NCBI GenBank assembly: GCA_022360015.1
Contig: JAKSDQ010000251.1
Coordinates: 1 to 64,000 of the forward strand
Length of the DNA stretch: 64,000 bases
Direction of reading: 5' to 3'
DNA from: Cytophagales bacterium
GTDB taxonomy: Bacteria; Bacteroidota; Bacteroidia; Cytophagales; Cyclobacteriaceae
How positions within the stretch are numbered: position 1 is the stretch's first letter; every line of letters begins with the position of its first letter. Under the pieces are notes generated by a model. It made no database searches and was not told the origin of the DNA. It saw nothing but the letters and a program-made list of their open reading frames with translations. Positions 55,571-63,041 of the stretch are shown here, one piece after another. The translations under genes were made by a program, and so were the position numbers.

Positions 55571-56086
55571 TCAAATACTTCCTTCTTCAATGAGCCCCCA
55601 AGCGATGAGAGCCACGCCGATGATGATCGCAAGGCCGCCTAGGGTTCCGGACACTAAAATGGCAACTATAAGACCGGCACCGGCTACGATGAGCCCGCTG
55701 TAAACTTTTCTGTTCATAGCGGCTTTCTTGTTTTTAGCCTCCTTTTTGAGTGTTTTGTGCGCTTTGAGGGTTTCTTTAAATTCCTGTCGGATGTTTCTCT
55801 TTAAGGCTTTCTTTTCCTGTTTGTTTAATTTCGTTACTTTTTTATCCCCCATTTTGGGAAGGGTAATTACTGGCCGGGAAGTGATCACCGGATCAAGGTT
55901 TGGATTAGTACTGGCAAGTGGCTCAAAATAAAGTTCTTCCTCCTGATTGATATCAGCAGGCTGGTTTTTTTGGTAGCTGTAATTGCTGAATTTATAGGCA
56001 TCCTGGTAACTAAATCTGGAGGACGAGCATGCAAATAACCCGAGACCAAGAATGAGAGTCAAAACTCTGAAAACAGATGTTATCAT
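55571..56086 (-). CDS. Small lipoprotein with basic coiled coil and C-terminal membrane hairpin
   Basis: 171 aa. Lipobox GLFACSS gives lipidated Cys20. A polar stretch follows, then a basic coiled coil (KLNKQEKKALKRNIRQEF, KETLKAHKTLKKEAKNKK) and a hydrophobic hairpin (YSGLIVAGAGLIVAILVSG, GLAIIIGVALIAWGLI) at the end. No known family was recognised. An inner-membrane rather than outer-membrane location is suggested by the two helices. It is 169 bases from the TonB receptor gene start. Confidence 0.65.
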   Translation of the reverse strand: MITSVFRVLTLILGLGLFACSSSRFSYQDAYKFSNYSYQKNQPADINQEEELYFEPLASTNPNLDPVITSRPVITLPKMGDKKVTKLNKQEKKALKRNIRQEFKETLKAHKTLKKEAKNKKAAMNRKVYSGLIVAGAGLIVAILVSGTLGGLAIIIGVALIAWGLIEEGSI

Positions 56087-56522
56087 AATATAATTGGCTT
56101 TTCAGTTGAAAGCCCTGAATATAACAAATAAGGTTTTGAAGACCAAGGTAAAGCAGGCAGGCAGGTATTTTAATGTAACATATCAGCCAAAATAAAATGA
56201 TCGCACAATCATATGGCACCCATGAAATTTGGTCCTCAACCCCATCTGCTTTTATCATCCGCCTGCTTGATCCGGCTCATTGAAGCAGGTCCCATTCTCA
56301 TTGAGTTTTACAAAGTAAAATGTTTCCTGCCGTGAACATGCTGACTGCCAAACTAAATCCAATCGAGGTACCCAGGTAGGTATAGCCAGCTAAAGCAGGA
56401 CTAGAATTCATCTGAAATTTGTTATCTTGAAGCATTTAAATCCCAGTTTTAATTTTTTTTTAGATCCAAGGTAGGAATTTGCAAGGTTCACCGGTTTAAT
56501 AAGCAAAAGACAAAAAACAAAA
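56087..56522. other. Intergenic region with a 37-codon hydrophobic frame
   Basis: A gene-poor stretch between divergent lipoprotein genes. On the minus strand, ATG 56411 to TGA 56298 reads NSSPALAGYTYLGTSIG then FSLAVSMFTAGNILLCKTQ, a membrane-helix-like peptide that may be a vestige of a channel or permease. No promoter motif stands out. Confidence 0.35.
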
Positions 56523-57581
56523 ATGAATAAGATAGATCTTCACCTTTTGATATTACCGGCATTACTGCTTCTACTCACGATAAGCGGATGTCAGGAGGAG
56601 AGAATGGAAATCATCGAACCACCCCGGGACGAAGTACTGACTCCCGGTAATGCCGTGGTTTCCCTCATGCGAAATACTGTGCAAAATGACGGTTCCGTTG
56701 ATAACATTCTTGACCGGTCGAGTTGTACGCAGATTGTCCTGCCTGTAACCGTGATGCTTTCGGGACTTGAAGTAATCGTGGAGTCGGAAGAAGACCTGGA
56801 ACTTATCGAAGAGATATTTGATGAATTCGATGATGATGAAGACGACCTGTCATTTTTGTTTCCGATTACAGTCATCCTGGCCGATCACGCTGAGGTGATT
56901 ATCAACAATGAAGATCAATTGGAAGACCTGAGAGAAGACTGCGCTGAAAATGGAGATGACGATGACATAGAATGTGTTGACTTCAGGTATCCTTTTTCTG
57001 TGTCCCTATTTAACACCGATAACCAGGTGGCTGACGTCATTACATTTGAAAACGATAAAGAACTGTATGTATTTCTGGACGACCTTGAAGACGGAGACCT
57101 TGTAGAGATTAATTTTCCCATCACATTGATCCTTTGGGATGGAAGCGAGGTGATAGCCAATGATAATAATGATTTAGAAGATATTATTGAAGACTCTATG
57201 GACGACTGTGACGAAGATGATGATAATGACTATAATGATGACGATGCAGACATCTCCGAATTCGTTAATGTACTGACTGACGGCGATTGGATCATCAGCA
57301 GGCTGATTGACGATGAGGATAAGACAGCGAATTTCACCGGTTATGTATTTACTTTTAAGGCTGATGGTTCAGCTTCTGCCACTAACGGCACCAATGAAAT
57401 CACAGGCCGATGGGAAAGTGATGGGGATGATGGGACAGTGGAACTGGAACTGTTCTCATGGAACAGCCCGGCATTCGATGATATTGAGGAAGATTGGAAA
57501 GTGGTTGAATTCAATAGCACTATCATCCGGCTGGCTGATGATGACAATGATGACGAGTTACTCACTTTTGCCAGGCCCTGA
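56523..57581 (+). CDS. Very acidic repeat lipoprotein with lipocalin-like C-terminus
   Basis: 352 aa. Signal LILPALLLLLTISGC, lipobox ISGC. Residues ~65-240 contain two Cys-bounded modules, each of two half-repeats of the type FPITVILADHAEVIINNEDQ: about 67-135 and 147-225. Acidic clusters (DDDEDD, DEDDDNDYNDDD) are dense enough to bind calcium. The last ~110 residues look like the lipocalin-type domain of Bacteroidetes (FTGYVFTFKADGSASATNG, GRWESDGDDG). Function unknown, likely surface-exposed. It is followed by a strong terminator. Confidence 0.8.
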   Translation: MNKIDLHLLILPALLLLLTISGCQEERMEIIEPPRDEVLTPGNAVVSLMRNTVQNDGSVDNILDRSSCTQIVLPVTVMLSGLEVIVESEEDLELIEEIFDEFDDDEDDLSFLFPITVILADHAEVIINNEDQLEDLREDCAENGDDDDIECVDFRYPFSVSLFNTDNQVADVITFENDKELYVFLDDLEDGDLVEINFPITLILWDGSEVIANDNNDLEDIIEDSMDDCDEDDDNDYNDDDADISEFVNVLTDGDWIISRLIDDEDKTANFTGYVFTFKADGSASATNGTNEITGRWESDGDDGTVELELFSWNSPAFDDIEEDWKVVEFNSTIIRLADDDNDDELLTFARP

Positions 57582-57634
57582 TCAACATTGTAAATGTTTT
57601 ATTTTCCATAAATTTTTGTAATTCTAGCAGTTTA

Positions 57635-57660
57635 CTGCCCTCTTTCGGAGGGCAGTTTTT
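57635..57660 (+). terminator. Rho-independent terminator after the acidic lipoprotein
   Basis: CTGCCCTC (57635-57642), loop TTTCG, GAGGGCAG (57648-57655), then a run of eight T's. The stem is perfect. It also lies just after the end of the minus-strand SusC remnant. Confidence 0.85.
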
Positions 57661-57673
57661 TTTAAAAAAAATA

Positions 57674-57823
57674 TCATGAAATCAACCTCATCGAAAGTCT
57701 TACCTTTTTAATGCTTTTGCGGTTTTCATATTTCAAGCTTCCGGCGTCATTTGCATACGAATGGCATATAGACAGCACTGCCACCATGGCACAAAGCCAA
57801 AATCCCTGTAAATAATTTCTCAT
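57674..57823 (-). pseudogene. Truncated 5' stub of a SusC/FecA-type TonB receptor
   Basis: A 49-codon frame, 23 bases downstream of the fecR-like stop, reads MRNYLQGFWLCAMVAVLSIC, then HSYANDAG and the fragment KSIKKVRLSMRLIS before TGA. The signal peptide followed by an STN-like start (…VRLSM…) is the normal beginning of the outer-membrane receptor that follows fecR in Bacteroidetes. Then it ends, and the terminator of an unrelated gene follows within ~20 bases. Interpreted as the remains of a receptor gene whose body was deleted. Confidence 0.6.
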
Positions 57824-57846
57824 GTTTTGTTTAGTCTTTGATTATA

Positions 57847-58881
57847 TCAATCGCAGCCTTTCCCTGTTAATGTTACTTTGTGATCTTTCAACGCATAATC
57901 GATGGGAAGAATCACTTTGATATTCTTCAGTATTTCCTCCAAAGACTTGTTGTTGAAATTTGCCGTGATCCTGCATTTCAGAACTTTCTTGTCACGCACA
58001 TTAATCCTGACATTGAACCAACGTTCCAGCTCTTTGGCTACCGCCCTGATTGACGCGTCTTTGAATATCAATTCCCCCCTGGTCCAGGCAGTTATCTCGC
58101 CGGTATCGATCGGCTGCTTAATCAATACCTTGCTGGATTTACGGTAAATGACCTTTTCTCCGGGTAAAATAGCCGATGCCTCGGCATCTTCAGATTGAAA
58201 AGCTACTTTACCTGTCAACACAGAAGTTTCAATGTCCTGATCCCCGGGATACACCCGGACGTTGAATGAAGTTCCCAATACTTTGATCCGGCCTCCGTTC
58301 ACATGGATAACAAAGGGCCGGGCCGCGTTCTGCATAACATCAAAAAATGCCTCACCTTCAAGATATACTTTCCTTAGCGGATCGTCGAAAACCTCCGGAT
58401 ATTGCAGTTTGCTTTCAGCATTAAGCCATACCACTGTGCCGTCAGGTAACCGGATTCTGGATTTCCGGCCCGGCGGATTTTCCTTACTGATGGTGGGTGC
58501 TGTAACGCTTTGCTTTTCCTGCCCTAACCAGTCGAGGGCTACATAGCTGATTAGACCAAGGATCAGAACTGCCGCAACCCTGTATAGCAAACGATGATAG
58601 GGAAATTTGACCACGTTAGCGATAGGAACGGGATTGGTTTTTGAACCACTTTCATAATCCCGCCGCAGACGATCCGTAAGTTGCAGGAAGCTACCATCTT
58701 TATCAAAACCCCCGGGCGCTCCACTTTTTGAGGGAAAATCGTAAAGATGTTTCATTTCCTGATAAAGACGTAAATTGTCTCTATCCTTGCGGATCCACGC
58801 TTCTACCTCATGGGCCTGTGAACCTTCCAATTCACCTGCGATGTAAGCAGCAAGCAAATTCCAATTTACTTGGTCTTTCAT
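57847..58881 (-). CDS. FecR-family anti-sigma factor
   Basis: 344 aa. A short cytoplasmic N-terminal zinc-free anti-sigma segment (WNLLAAYIAGELEGSQAHEVEAWI) precedes one membrane helix at ~96-116 (AAVLILGLISYVALDWLG). The periplasmic FecR domain (~140-230) carries IRLPDGTVVWLNAESKLQYPEVF and the C-terminal DUF4974 (~275-340) carries IFKDASIRAVAKELERWFNV. It should relay a signal from an outer-membrane receptor to the sigma factor encoded 135 bases upstream. The expected receptor is missing; see the stub at 57674. Confidence 0.92.
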   Translation of the reverse strand: MKDQVNWNLLAAYIAGELEGSQAHEVEAWIRKDRDNLRLYQEMKHLYDFPSKSGAPGGFDKDGSFLQLTDRLRRDYESGSKTNPVPIANVVKFPYHRLLYRVAAVLILGLISYVALDWLGQEKQSVTAPTISKENPPGRKSRIRLPDGTVVWLNAESKLQYPEVFDDPLRKVYLEGEAFFDVMQNAARPFVIHVNGGRIKVLGTSFNVRVYPGDQDIETSVLTGKVAFQSEDAEASAILPGEKVIYRKSSKVLIKQPIDTGEITAWTRGELIFKDASIRAVAKELERWFNVRINVRDKKVLKCRITANFNNKSLEEILKNIKVILPIDYALKDHKVTLTGKGCD

Positions 58882-59015
58882 TACTTTAAAGATCAGTATT
58901 TGTTATAGGGACGGCTGGTTTTTAAAATGCCCCTACTTCCCAATCGAAAATACCGAACACCGGGGGCCCGGGTTGGAAGGGGTTATCGATGGGATCAAAA
59001 AAGGTTACCGGTCAA

Positions 59016-59666
59016 TTAAGAGACCACCTTACGAAGTTTTTTCAACGCCCTACCCATCTGGGTTTCAACCGTTTTAATAGAAATGTTCAACTGATTGGCA
59101 ATTTCCCTGTACCTTAATCCTTCATCACGGCTCATCCTGAAAATCATACGGCATTGCTGGGGTAAATTTTCTATGGCCTTCTCCAGGTTGAAATAGATTT
59201 CATTAAAAATTGCCTCTTCCAACGGGGAGTGTCTATCCGCAATTTTTGATTTAATGGCTTCGGTGTCATCGATGTAGTTGACCCTTCGAACCTTTCTCAG
59301 ATAGTCGAATGCCTGATTCCTTACTGCAATAAAAAGATACGAGCGGAAAGAGGTGTTTACATTAATCTTTTTTTTGTTTTTCCATAATTTAAAAAAAACT
59401 TCGGATACCACCTCTTCTGCCAACTCCTTCTCATTTACAAACTTCCAGGCGTAATAACACAAGTAGTCATAATAGTGTTTGTAAAGGGTCTCAAAATCGC
59501 GGTAGCTGTTTTCATGAGTTACTTTTTTAAACAATCGGTCGGCATCTATGCTTTCGGCCGGAAGTTCTTTTTGCTGGTCAACAGTCTGCTGGCTGGGTGA
59601 AAGGGTTTCCATTTCCGTACTATGCGTGGACCAATCGAGGGATAAGGTAGTAGTAGAAAGGAGCAT
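59016..59666 (-). CDS. FecI-like ECF sigma factor (Bacteroidetes family)
   Basis: 216 aa. Region 2: YKHYYDYLCYYAWKFVNEKE followed by LAEEVVSEVFFKLWKNKKK. Region 4: LPQQCRMIFRMSRDEGLRYREIA, then NISIKTVETQMGRALKKLR. The first ~50 residues are a poorly conserved extension; an internal ATG at 59612 could also start the protein. It is paired with the FecR-like gene 134 bases downstream. The divergent LacI gene begins at 59854. Confidence 0.92.
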   Translation of the reverse strand: MLLSTTTLSLDWSTHSTEMETLSPSQQTVDQQKELPAESIDADRLFKKVTHENSYRDFETLYKHYYDYLCYYAWKFVNEKELAEEVVSEVFFKLWKNKKKINVNTSFRSYLFIAVRNQAFDYLRKVRRVNYIDDTEAIKSKIADRHSPLEEAIFNEIYFNLEKAIENLPQQCRMIFRMSRDEGLRYREIANQLNISIKTVETQMGRALKKLRKVVS

Positions 59667-59771
59667 AAGTTTGTAGTGGTTTAGTGCATTGACTTCTCAA
59701 TCATCTACGAGTCTAATGATTTTTTCTCAAAAAAGCTTTAAAATATTTGCTTTTTATTGAAAAGTTTTTAA

Positions 59772-59795
59772 GGGAACGATCCCGGGATCGTTCCC
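59772..59795. promoter_or_regulatory. Perfect 24-base palindrome, likely LacI operator
   Basis: GGGAACGATCCC joined to GGGATCGTTCCC, a perfect inverted repeat. Each 12-base half is itself nearly palindromic around a CG. It lies just upstream of the lacI-type gene's -7 box (59815), in the place of the -33 region, and between the divergent ECF sigma and LacI genes. Autoregulation is the simplest reading; a transcription terminator is less likely, because no T-run follows. Confidence 0.65.
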
Positions 59796-59814
59796 AGTAT
59801 TCGATAAGATTTTT

Positions 59815-59822
59815 TAACTTTG
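59815..59822 (+). promoter_or_regulatory. Predicted -7 element of the LacI-type gene
   Basis: TAACTTTG, exact TAnnTTTG, 31 bases before ATG 59854. The -33 region would fall on or next to the palindrome at 59772-59795. Confidence 0.45.
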
Positions 59823-59853
59823 AACATTGCCCATTAAAACTATCTTTAGGGGG

Positions 59854-60861
59854 ATGAATCCGACCATAAAAGACATTGCCCGGAGGCTGAATCTTTCTAC
59901 CTCTACGGTTTCCCGTGCTTTGACAGACCATCCTGATATCAAAAAGGAAACCAAAGCCCTGGTATTGCAGCTCGCGCGCAAGCTGGACTATCAGCCTAAT
60001 CCCATTGCACTGAGTCTGAAACAAAAACGCACACATATCCTCGGCGTGATTATTCCTGAAACCAGTATTTCTTTTTTTTCAAAAGCCATCAGTGGTGTCC
60101 AGGAAATAGCTGCCAGCGCCGGATACCAGGTAATGATCTGTTCGTCACACGAATCCGTGGAAATAGAAAAGCAAAACGTGCAGACCTTATTGAACAGCCG
60201 TGTCGACGGCCTGATCATTTCGGTTTCCAAAGAAACCAGAAATATTGAACACCTGGCAAAAATCCTGGATAAAAGAGTACCCACGGTGTTTTTCGACAGG
60301 GTATGTGAGTCGCTCCATGCCACTAAAGTAGTGGCCGATAATTTTACCATCGCCTTTAAAACAACTGAGCATCTGATTACTACGGGACGGAAAAGAATTG
60401 TCTTTGTCGCCGGCCCTCAAAACCTTTACAACAGCCGCAAGCGCCTCGAAGGTTATCGGGAAGCCCTGAAAAAATATAACTTAACGGTTGATGAGCGGTT
60501 GATTATTTATTCCAACTACGAGGGTGAAAATGTAAAAACTTATACCGAGTCCCTGCTGGCACTGAAACCACCTGTCGATGCCATTTTTGCCATTAATGAT
60601 CGCACAGCCATTGAAATAATCCACCTGATCAAGCAAAGACAACTGAAAGTGCCGGAAGACATTGCTGTGGTAGGCTTTAACAATGAAAGGTTTGCAGCCT
60701 TTTTTGACCCTCCCCTGTCGAGTGTAGACCATCCGGCCTTCGAAATGGGCAAAGCAGCGGCTGAACTGCTGCTGCAACACATCGACAACGCGAAATTACC
60801 CACACAAAAGCGGGTAATCAAAAGTGATCTGATCATCCGGGCGTCTTCTTTTAAAAACTGA
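59854..60861 (+). CDS. LacI-family transcriptional regulator
   Basis: 335 aa from ATG 59854, which has a GGGGG just before it; a TTG at 59827 is less likely. N-terminal HTH: TIKDIARRLNLSTSTVSRAL, hinge PNPIALSLKQKRTHILG. Periplasmic-binding-protein-like ligand domain follows (GVIIPETSISFFSKAISGVQE, VDGLIISVSKET, RIVFVAGPQNLYNSRKRLEGY, AIFAINDRTAIEIIHLI, SSVDHPAFEMGKAAAELLL). It probably binds a sugar and controls the downstream sugar genes and itself through the palindrome at 59772. Confidence 0.93.
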   Translation: MNPTIKDIARRLNLSTSTVSRALTDHPDIKKETKALVLQLARKLDYQPNPIALSLKQKRTHILGVIIPETSISFFSKAISGVQEIAASAGYQVMICSSHESVEIEKQNVQTLLNSRVDGLIISVSKETRNIEHLAKILDKRVPTVFFDRVCESLHATKVVADNFTIAFKTTEHLITTGRKRIVFVAGPQNLYNSRKRLEGYREALKKYNLTVDERLIIYSNYEGENVKTYTESLLALKPPVDAIFAINDRTAIEIIHLIKQRQLKVPEDIAVVGFNNERFAAFFDPPLSSVDHPAFEMGKAAAELLLQHIDNAKLPTQKRVIKSDLIIRASSFKN

Positions 60862-61178
60862 TACCTGTACCACCGTGCTGAAAAAAGGAGTCGCTGGCCT
60901 GGCGTAAGTGTTTGCGGCTGATCATCACCCGGGTATTTTCATTCCATTCCTAAACCAAAACCTTCATACCTCTTTGTGTCTTGGCGCCTCCGTGGTGAAA
61001 AATGGTTAACCACCAAGACACAAAGAGGCACAAAGAGGTTTGTTCAAAGCGTTGTGCAACAGCCAAGGGGCGCCCATATTATCAGATGATCTGACAAAAA
61101 AGTAAGGGCAAAACCAACTTCTATCGTCTACTAATTAGTCTTATCAGAGGTATAATCCTTATTAAAAGGATCAAATTA
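60862..61178. other. Intergenic region with repeat copy D
   Basis: This stretch between the LacI gene and the defective enolase-type gene contains the repeat listed next. No gene is seen in it. The downstream genes may have their own promoter here, but no clear box was found. Confidence 0.5.
60969..61060. repeat. Dispersed palindromic repeat, copy D
   Basis: Left arm from 60969 (CCTCTTTGTGTCTTGGCGCC) and right arm up to 61037 pair with gaps because the right arm lacks a GCGCCT-like block and has an extra CACAAAGAGG unit. The GTTGTGCAAC box (61051-61060) lies 15 bases beyond CACAAAG, as in copies B and C. Confidence 0.8.
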
Positions 61179-61583
61179 ATGGATAGAAAATCATTTTTAA
61201 AAAATTCGGCCCTTGGGCTGGCGGGTGTGGCATTACCCTTTTCAGGCAGGGCTGGAATGGCAAATAATAATACCACCGATATTTCACTACCGGATGATAT
61301 TAAAATAACTAACCTAAAAGGTTATCGATTTAAAAAGGCCCACTTTGTTAAAATCGAAACCAACCAGGGTGTCTCAGGTTGGGGTGAAAGTGATGGCGCT
61401 AACCGGAATTTCAGTGCCACTTATCCGGACAAGGCTTTTAAAGATTTGATTGTGGGTAACTATTTTGAATTTGAAAATGGTTTTTTAAAACTGCCCGATA
61501 CACCTGGCCTGGGATTGGTGGTCAATGAAAAGAAATTAAAAAATAGTTGTAGGGGTAAATCCGGGTTTTTGAGTCCTGAATAG
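61179..61583 (+). pseudogene. Enolase-superfamily (mandelate racemase-type) gene with internal deletion
   Basis: 134 codons. Residues 1-31 are an export signal (DRKSFLKNSALGLAGVALPFSG). Residues ~43-92 match the N-terminal lid domain of exported Bacteroidetes MR/MLE enzymes (KAHFVKIETNQGVSGWGESD, AFKDLIVG). Right after that the frame jumps to the C-terminal tail of the same family (LKLPDTPGLGLVVNEKKLK). So roughly 250 residues with the metal site and catalytic lysines are gone, and the frame stayed open. It is the first gene of the sugar cluster behind the LacI gene. Probably inactive. Confidence 0.7.
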
Positions 61584-61638
61584 GTCAGGGATAGTATAGT
61601 GAATTGAACAGGTATAAAACATTGATAAATAATTTTAT

Positions 61639-63036
61639 ATGATTTTTATGAAAAAAGCTTTTGTAATTTTAGTGATAGGCACTTGTATATTGCAAACCGC
61701 CATGGCTCAAAATGGTGGAGAGGGATGGGTTCAACTTTTTAACGGTAAAAACCTGAACGGTTGGAAAAAACTAAACGGGGACGCGGAATACAAGATAGAG
61801 GGCAATACCATCACCGGTTACTCCAAACTGAATACCCCCAATACTTTTTTAGCTACTGAAAAAAACTACCGGGATTTTATCTTTGAAGTAGAAGTCAAAG
61901 TGGATAATCAGTTAAACTCCGGCATACAAATCAGAAGCAATAGTCTGAAGGATTACCGGGATGGAAGGGTGCATGGTTACCAGGTAGAAATAGATCCGAG
62001 TCCCAGGGCCTACAGTGGCGGCTTGTACGACGAAGCCAGAAGAGGTTGGCTGTATCCACTGGGCATTAACCCCAAGGGAAGAAAAGCATTCAGGCCCGGT
62101 GGCTGGAACCAATACAGGATCGAGGCCATTGGCAACCATATTCGGACATGGGTCAATGGGATCATGTGTACCAATCTGGTAGATGACAAAACCGCGGAAG
62201 GTTTTATTGCATTGCAGGTGCATAGTATTGGAAAAAAGGAGCAGGAAGGAACACAGGTAAAATGGCGGAATATTCGAATAAAAACCGAAAACCTGGAGGA
62301 AGAAGCCTGGCCGGTCGACCCGGAAGTAACGGAGGTAAGCTACCTGGTCAACGAATTATCGGCGAAAGAAAAGAGACAGGGTTGGCGCTTGCTTTGGGAT
62401 GGAAAAACCGCTCATGGATGGAAAGGTGCGAAGTTAGACGGGTTCCCCCGATCAGGCTGGGCAATGAAAGATGGGATACTGAGTGTACTTGCTACTGACG
62501 GAGGTGAATCTACCGGCCCCGGAGATATTATTACCGAAGACCAATTCAGTAATTTTGTGCTGGAGCTTGAATTTATGATGACCGAAGGTGCCAACAGCGG
62601 CATTAAGTACTTTGTCGACCCGGAAATAAACAAAGGGCCGGGTTCGGCCATAGGTTGCGAATTTCAAATACTCGATGACAACAAGCACCCTGATGCTAAA
62701 AAAGGTGTCAAGGGTAACAGAACATTGGCCTCATTATATGATTTAATCGCTGCCGAAAACCTGAACGTGCCGCAAGTCCCCAAATCCAGGATATTTAAAG
62801 GAATAGGGAAATGGAACAAAGCGAGAATTGTATCGCACAAAGGAAAGGTAGAACACTGGCTTAACAATGAAAAAGTGGTATCGTATGACCGGTGGTCGCA
62901 AACATTCAAGGCACTGGTAAATTACAGCAAATACAAAAACTGGCCTGAATTCGGCCGATGGCCCCAAGGTCACATCCTACTCCAGGATCACGGAAATACG
63001 GTCCATTTCAGAAGTATCAAAATAAAAGAACTTTAA
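61639..63036 (+). CDS. Double DUF1080 (3-keto-disaccharide hydrolase-like) exported protein
   Basis: 465 aa (or 462 from the second ATG at 61648). Signal peptide [16 protein letters not shown]. Two DUF1080 domains: residues ~29-215 ([47 protein letters not shown]) and ~245-460 ([53 protein letters not shown]). DUF1080 proteins include hydrolases of 3-keto-disaccharides and laminarinase-like folds. It is next to a Gfo/Idh/MocA gene, the usual partner that makes 3-keto sugars. The two overlap as an oxidise-then-cleave module. Confidence 0.9.
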   Translation: MIFMKKAFVILVIGTCILQTAMAQNGGEGWVQLFNGKNLNGWKKLNGDAEYKIEGNTITGYSKLNTPNTFLATEKNYRDFIFEVEVKVDNQLNSGIQIRSNSLKDYRDGRVHGYQVEIDPSPRAYSGGLYDEARRGWLYPLGINPKGRKAFRPGGWNQYRIEAIGNHIRTWVNGIMCTNLVDDKTAEGFIALQVHSIGKKEQEGTQVKWRNIRIKTENLEEEAWPVDPEVTEVSYLVNELSAKEKRQGWRLLWDGKTAHGWKGAKLDGFPRSGWAMKDGILSVLATDGGESTGPGDIITEDQFSNFVLELEFMMTEGANSGIKYFVDPEINKGPGSAIGCEFQILDDNKHPDAKKGVKGNRTLASLYDLIAAENLNVPQVPKSRIFKGIGKWNKARIVSHKGKVEHWLNNEKVVSYDRWSQTFKALVNYSKYKNWPEFGRWPQGHILLQDHGNTVHFRSIKIKEL

Positions 63037-63041
63037 TTGTC

